This document shows, one piece after another, positions 6,155 through 6,804 of a stretch of DNA of 6,804 bases. The stretch is from a bacterium (GTDB taxonomy: Bacteria; Verrucomicrobiota; Verrucomicrobiae; JAJYAR01), in NCBI GenBank assembly GCA_021779435.1, contig JAJYAR010000131.1, positions 466 through 7,269 on the forward strand, in the 5' to 3' direction. Position 1 is the first letter of the stretch, and every line of letters starts with the position of its first letter. The notes below the pieces were generated by a model, which worked only from the letters and a program-made list of their open reading frames with translations, was not told the origin of the DNA and did no database searches. Made by a program: the position numbers and the translations under genes.

Positions 6155-6318
6155 GGCGAAAATGATCCGCGATCCAAAGCGCTTCCGCGAGCCGCGGCAC
6201 GTGCTTTTTCTAGGGAGATCTTCACGACGTCCGGCCGTCCGAATCCCCTTTGGCGGAGATCGGGGCCCTTTGTTCCCTTCGTGAGCTCCTGTTCAACCGG
6301 GGTCGGCGCTGCAGTGAC
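6155..6318. promoter_or_regulatory. GH43 upstream region with a LacI/CcpA-core-like AAGCGCTT site
   Basis: This gap lies between the cupin stop and the GH43 start. AAGCGCTT (6177-6184) is a perfect eight-base palindrome matching the centre of the classical LacI/GalR-family operator. GCACGTGC (6197-6204) is a second perfect eight-base palindrome. No convincing -35/-10 pair and no terminator for the cupin gene were found. The site is short, so chance is a serious alternative. Confidence 0.3.
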
Positions 6319-6645
6319 CTATGGTTTCAAGTAGTCCTCGCGCACCGGCGAAAAGACCTCGATGGCAACGGTGTCCTCGATCACGTACGCGCCGTGTTCG
6401 ACGCCGCCGGGGATGCACCACGCATCACCTGGGCGTGCGCGGAAAGTCTCCGCGCCAATCGTGAGGTCGATGGCGCCGCTCACGAGATATCCGGTCTGCT
6501 CGTGAGGATGCGAGTGCTTCGGGAGCGCGTGGCCTTTCGTCAGTTTGAACTCGGAGAACAGTGTCTTCTCGCCGTGGACGAGTGTTTTCATCGCGATACC
6601 GGGAAGCCCGTTTCGATATCCGTCGGGGGCAGCGTGGGCAAACAT
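6319..6645 (-). CDS. Small cupin-domain protein
   Basis: The ATG at 6645-6643 gives 108 residues, the usual size of a single-domain cupin, with AGGCGAACCT just upstream as a reasonable ribosome-binding sequence. A GTG at 6687 would add 14 residues not typical of the family. Cupin motif 1 is LPKHSHPHEQTGYLVSG at about residues 41-57 (metal ligands probably from H44, H46, H48, E49 and Q50). Motif 2 is PGDAWCIPGGVEHGA at about 73-86 (H84). The protein has no signal peptide and is presumably cytoplasmic. Proteins of this type bind a metal and a small molecule, and act as isomerases, dioxygenases or sensors; no specific reaction can be given. It is transcribed toward the GH43 gene but 164 bases away, so a shared transcript is possible but not evident. 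Confidence 0.88.
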   Translation of the reverse strand: MFAHAAPDGYRNGLPGIAMKTLVHGEKTLFSEFKLTKGHALPKHSHPHEQTGYLVSGAIDLTIGAETFRARPGDAWCIPGGVEHGAYVIEDTVAIEVFSPVREDYLKP

Positions 6646-6804
6646 AGGTTCGCCTGCATAGACGAGCCATTGCCGCCGGCAAACCACAAACCACAGCGCA
6701 GGTCACACCGCCGCTAATTTTCGTTCATACCAGCAACCGGACGGGTGCTTGGTGGCGACGATGCCAGTTTGGCCGTGGATCGGGCGTCTCGCCTGTGTGC
6801 ATTG
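6646..6804. other. Right-end intergenic region with a palindrome of the left-end type
   Basis: No gene is supported here; all frames are short or lack family features. At 6781-6795 there is CGGGCG-TCT-CGCCTG, with six-base arms, one G-T pair and a three-base centre. This is the same architecture as ACGGGCG-TCC-CGCCCGT at 186-202. A tandem AAACCAC pair lies at 6681-6694, upstream of the cupin start. TGGTATGAA on the minus strand near 6726-6734 resembles an extended -10 box, but no -35 box is correctly placed. Confidence 0.4.

Noticed and set aside
6681..6694. Tandem AAACCAC repeat upstream of the cupin gene
   Set aside because: Only two copies of a seven-base unit, with no symmetry and no promoter nearby; chance is sufficient.

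Overview
The window is GC-rich bacterial DNA that is almost fully coding. It looks chromosomal and most like Verrucomicrobia, probably Opitutaceae-like. That placement is an inference. It rests on the GC content, frequent non-ATG starts with poor Shine-Dalgarno sequences, a LacI-type regulator with an atypical hinge (DP before the helix), a secreted family 43 glycosidase, and scattered short palindromes with three-base loops. No rRNA, tRNA, CRISPR array, transposase or phage gene was found.

Layout from left to right. Bases 1-111 hold the 5' end of a minus-strand gene for an exported protein, with a good sigma70-type promoter placed so that the mRNA would be nearly or fully leaderless. Bases 112-417 have no other gene and carry six short palindromes. 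A LacI/GalR-family regulator lies on the minus strand (418-1401), with a 24-base imperfect palindrome just upstream of its start that probably acts as an autoregulatory operator. Diverging from it, two exported proteins are encoded on the plus strand and are probably co-transcribed: an alpha/beta-hydrolase with a C-terminal TPR-like part (1656-3107) and a small PDZ protein (3149-3643).

The remaining genes are all on the minus strand. Read in transcription order (right to left) they are a small cupin (6319-6645), an exported GH43 glycoside hydrolase (4844-6154), translation initiation factor IF-1 (4419-4742, unusual start and basic tail) with a likely intrinsic terminator, and a flavodoxin-fold NAD(P)H:quinone oxidoreductase (3673-4299). 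The oxidoreductase converges on the PDZ gene.

Functionally this is a mix. GH43 and LacI fit a plant-polysaccharide-degrading lifestyle, but nothing proves that this LacI controls this GH43. IF-1 is housekeeping, and the quinone reductase and cupin are small accessory enzymes or sensors. No clearly new multi-gene system is visible. The most interesting items are the palindrome cluster, the lacI operator candidate, the possible leaderless gene, the hydrolase-TPR/PDZ pair and the ambiguous IF-1 start.
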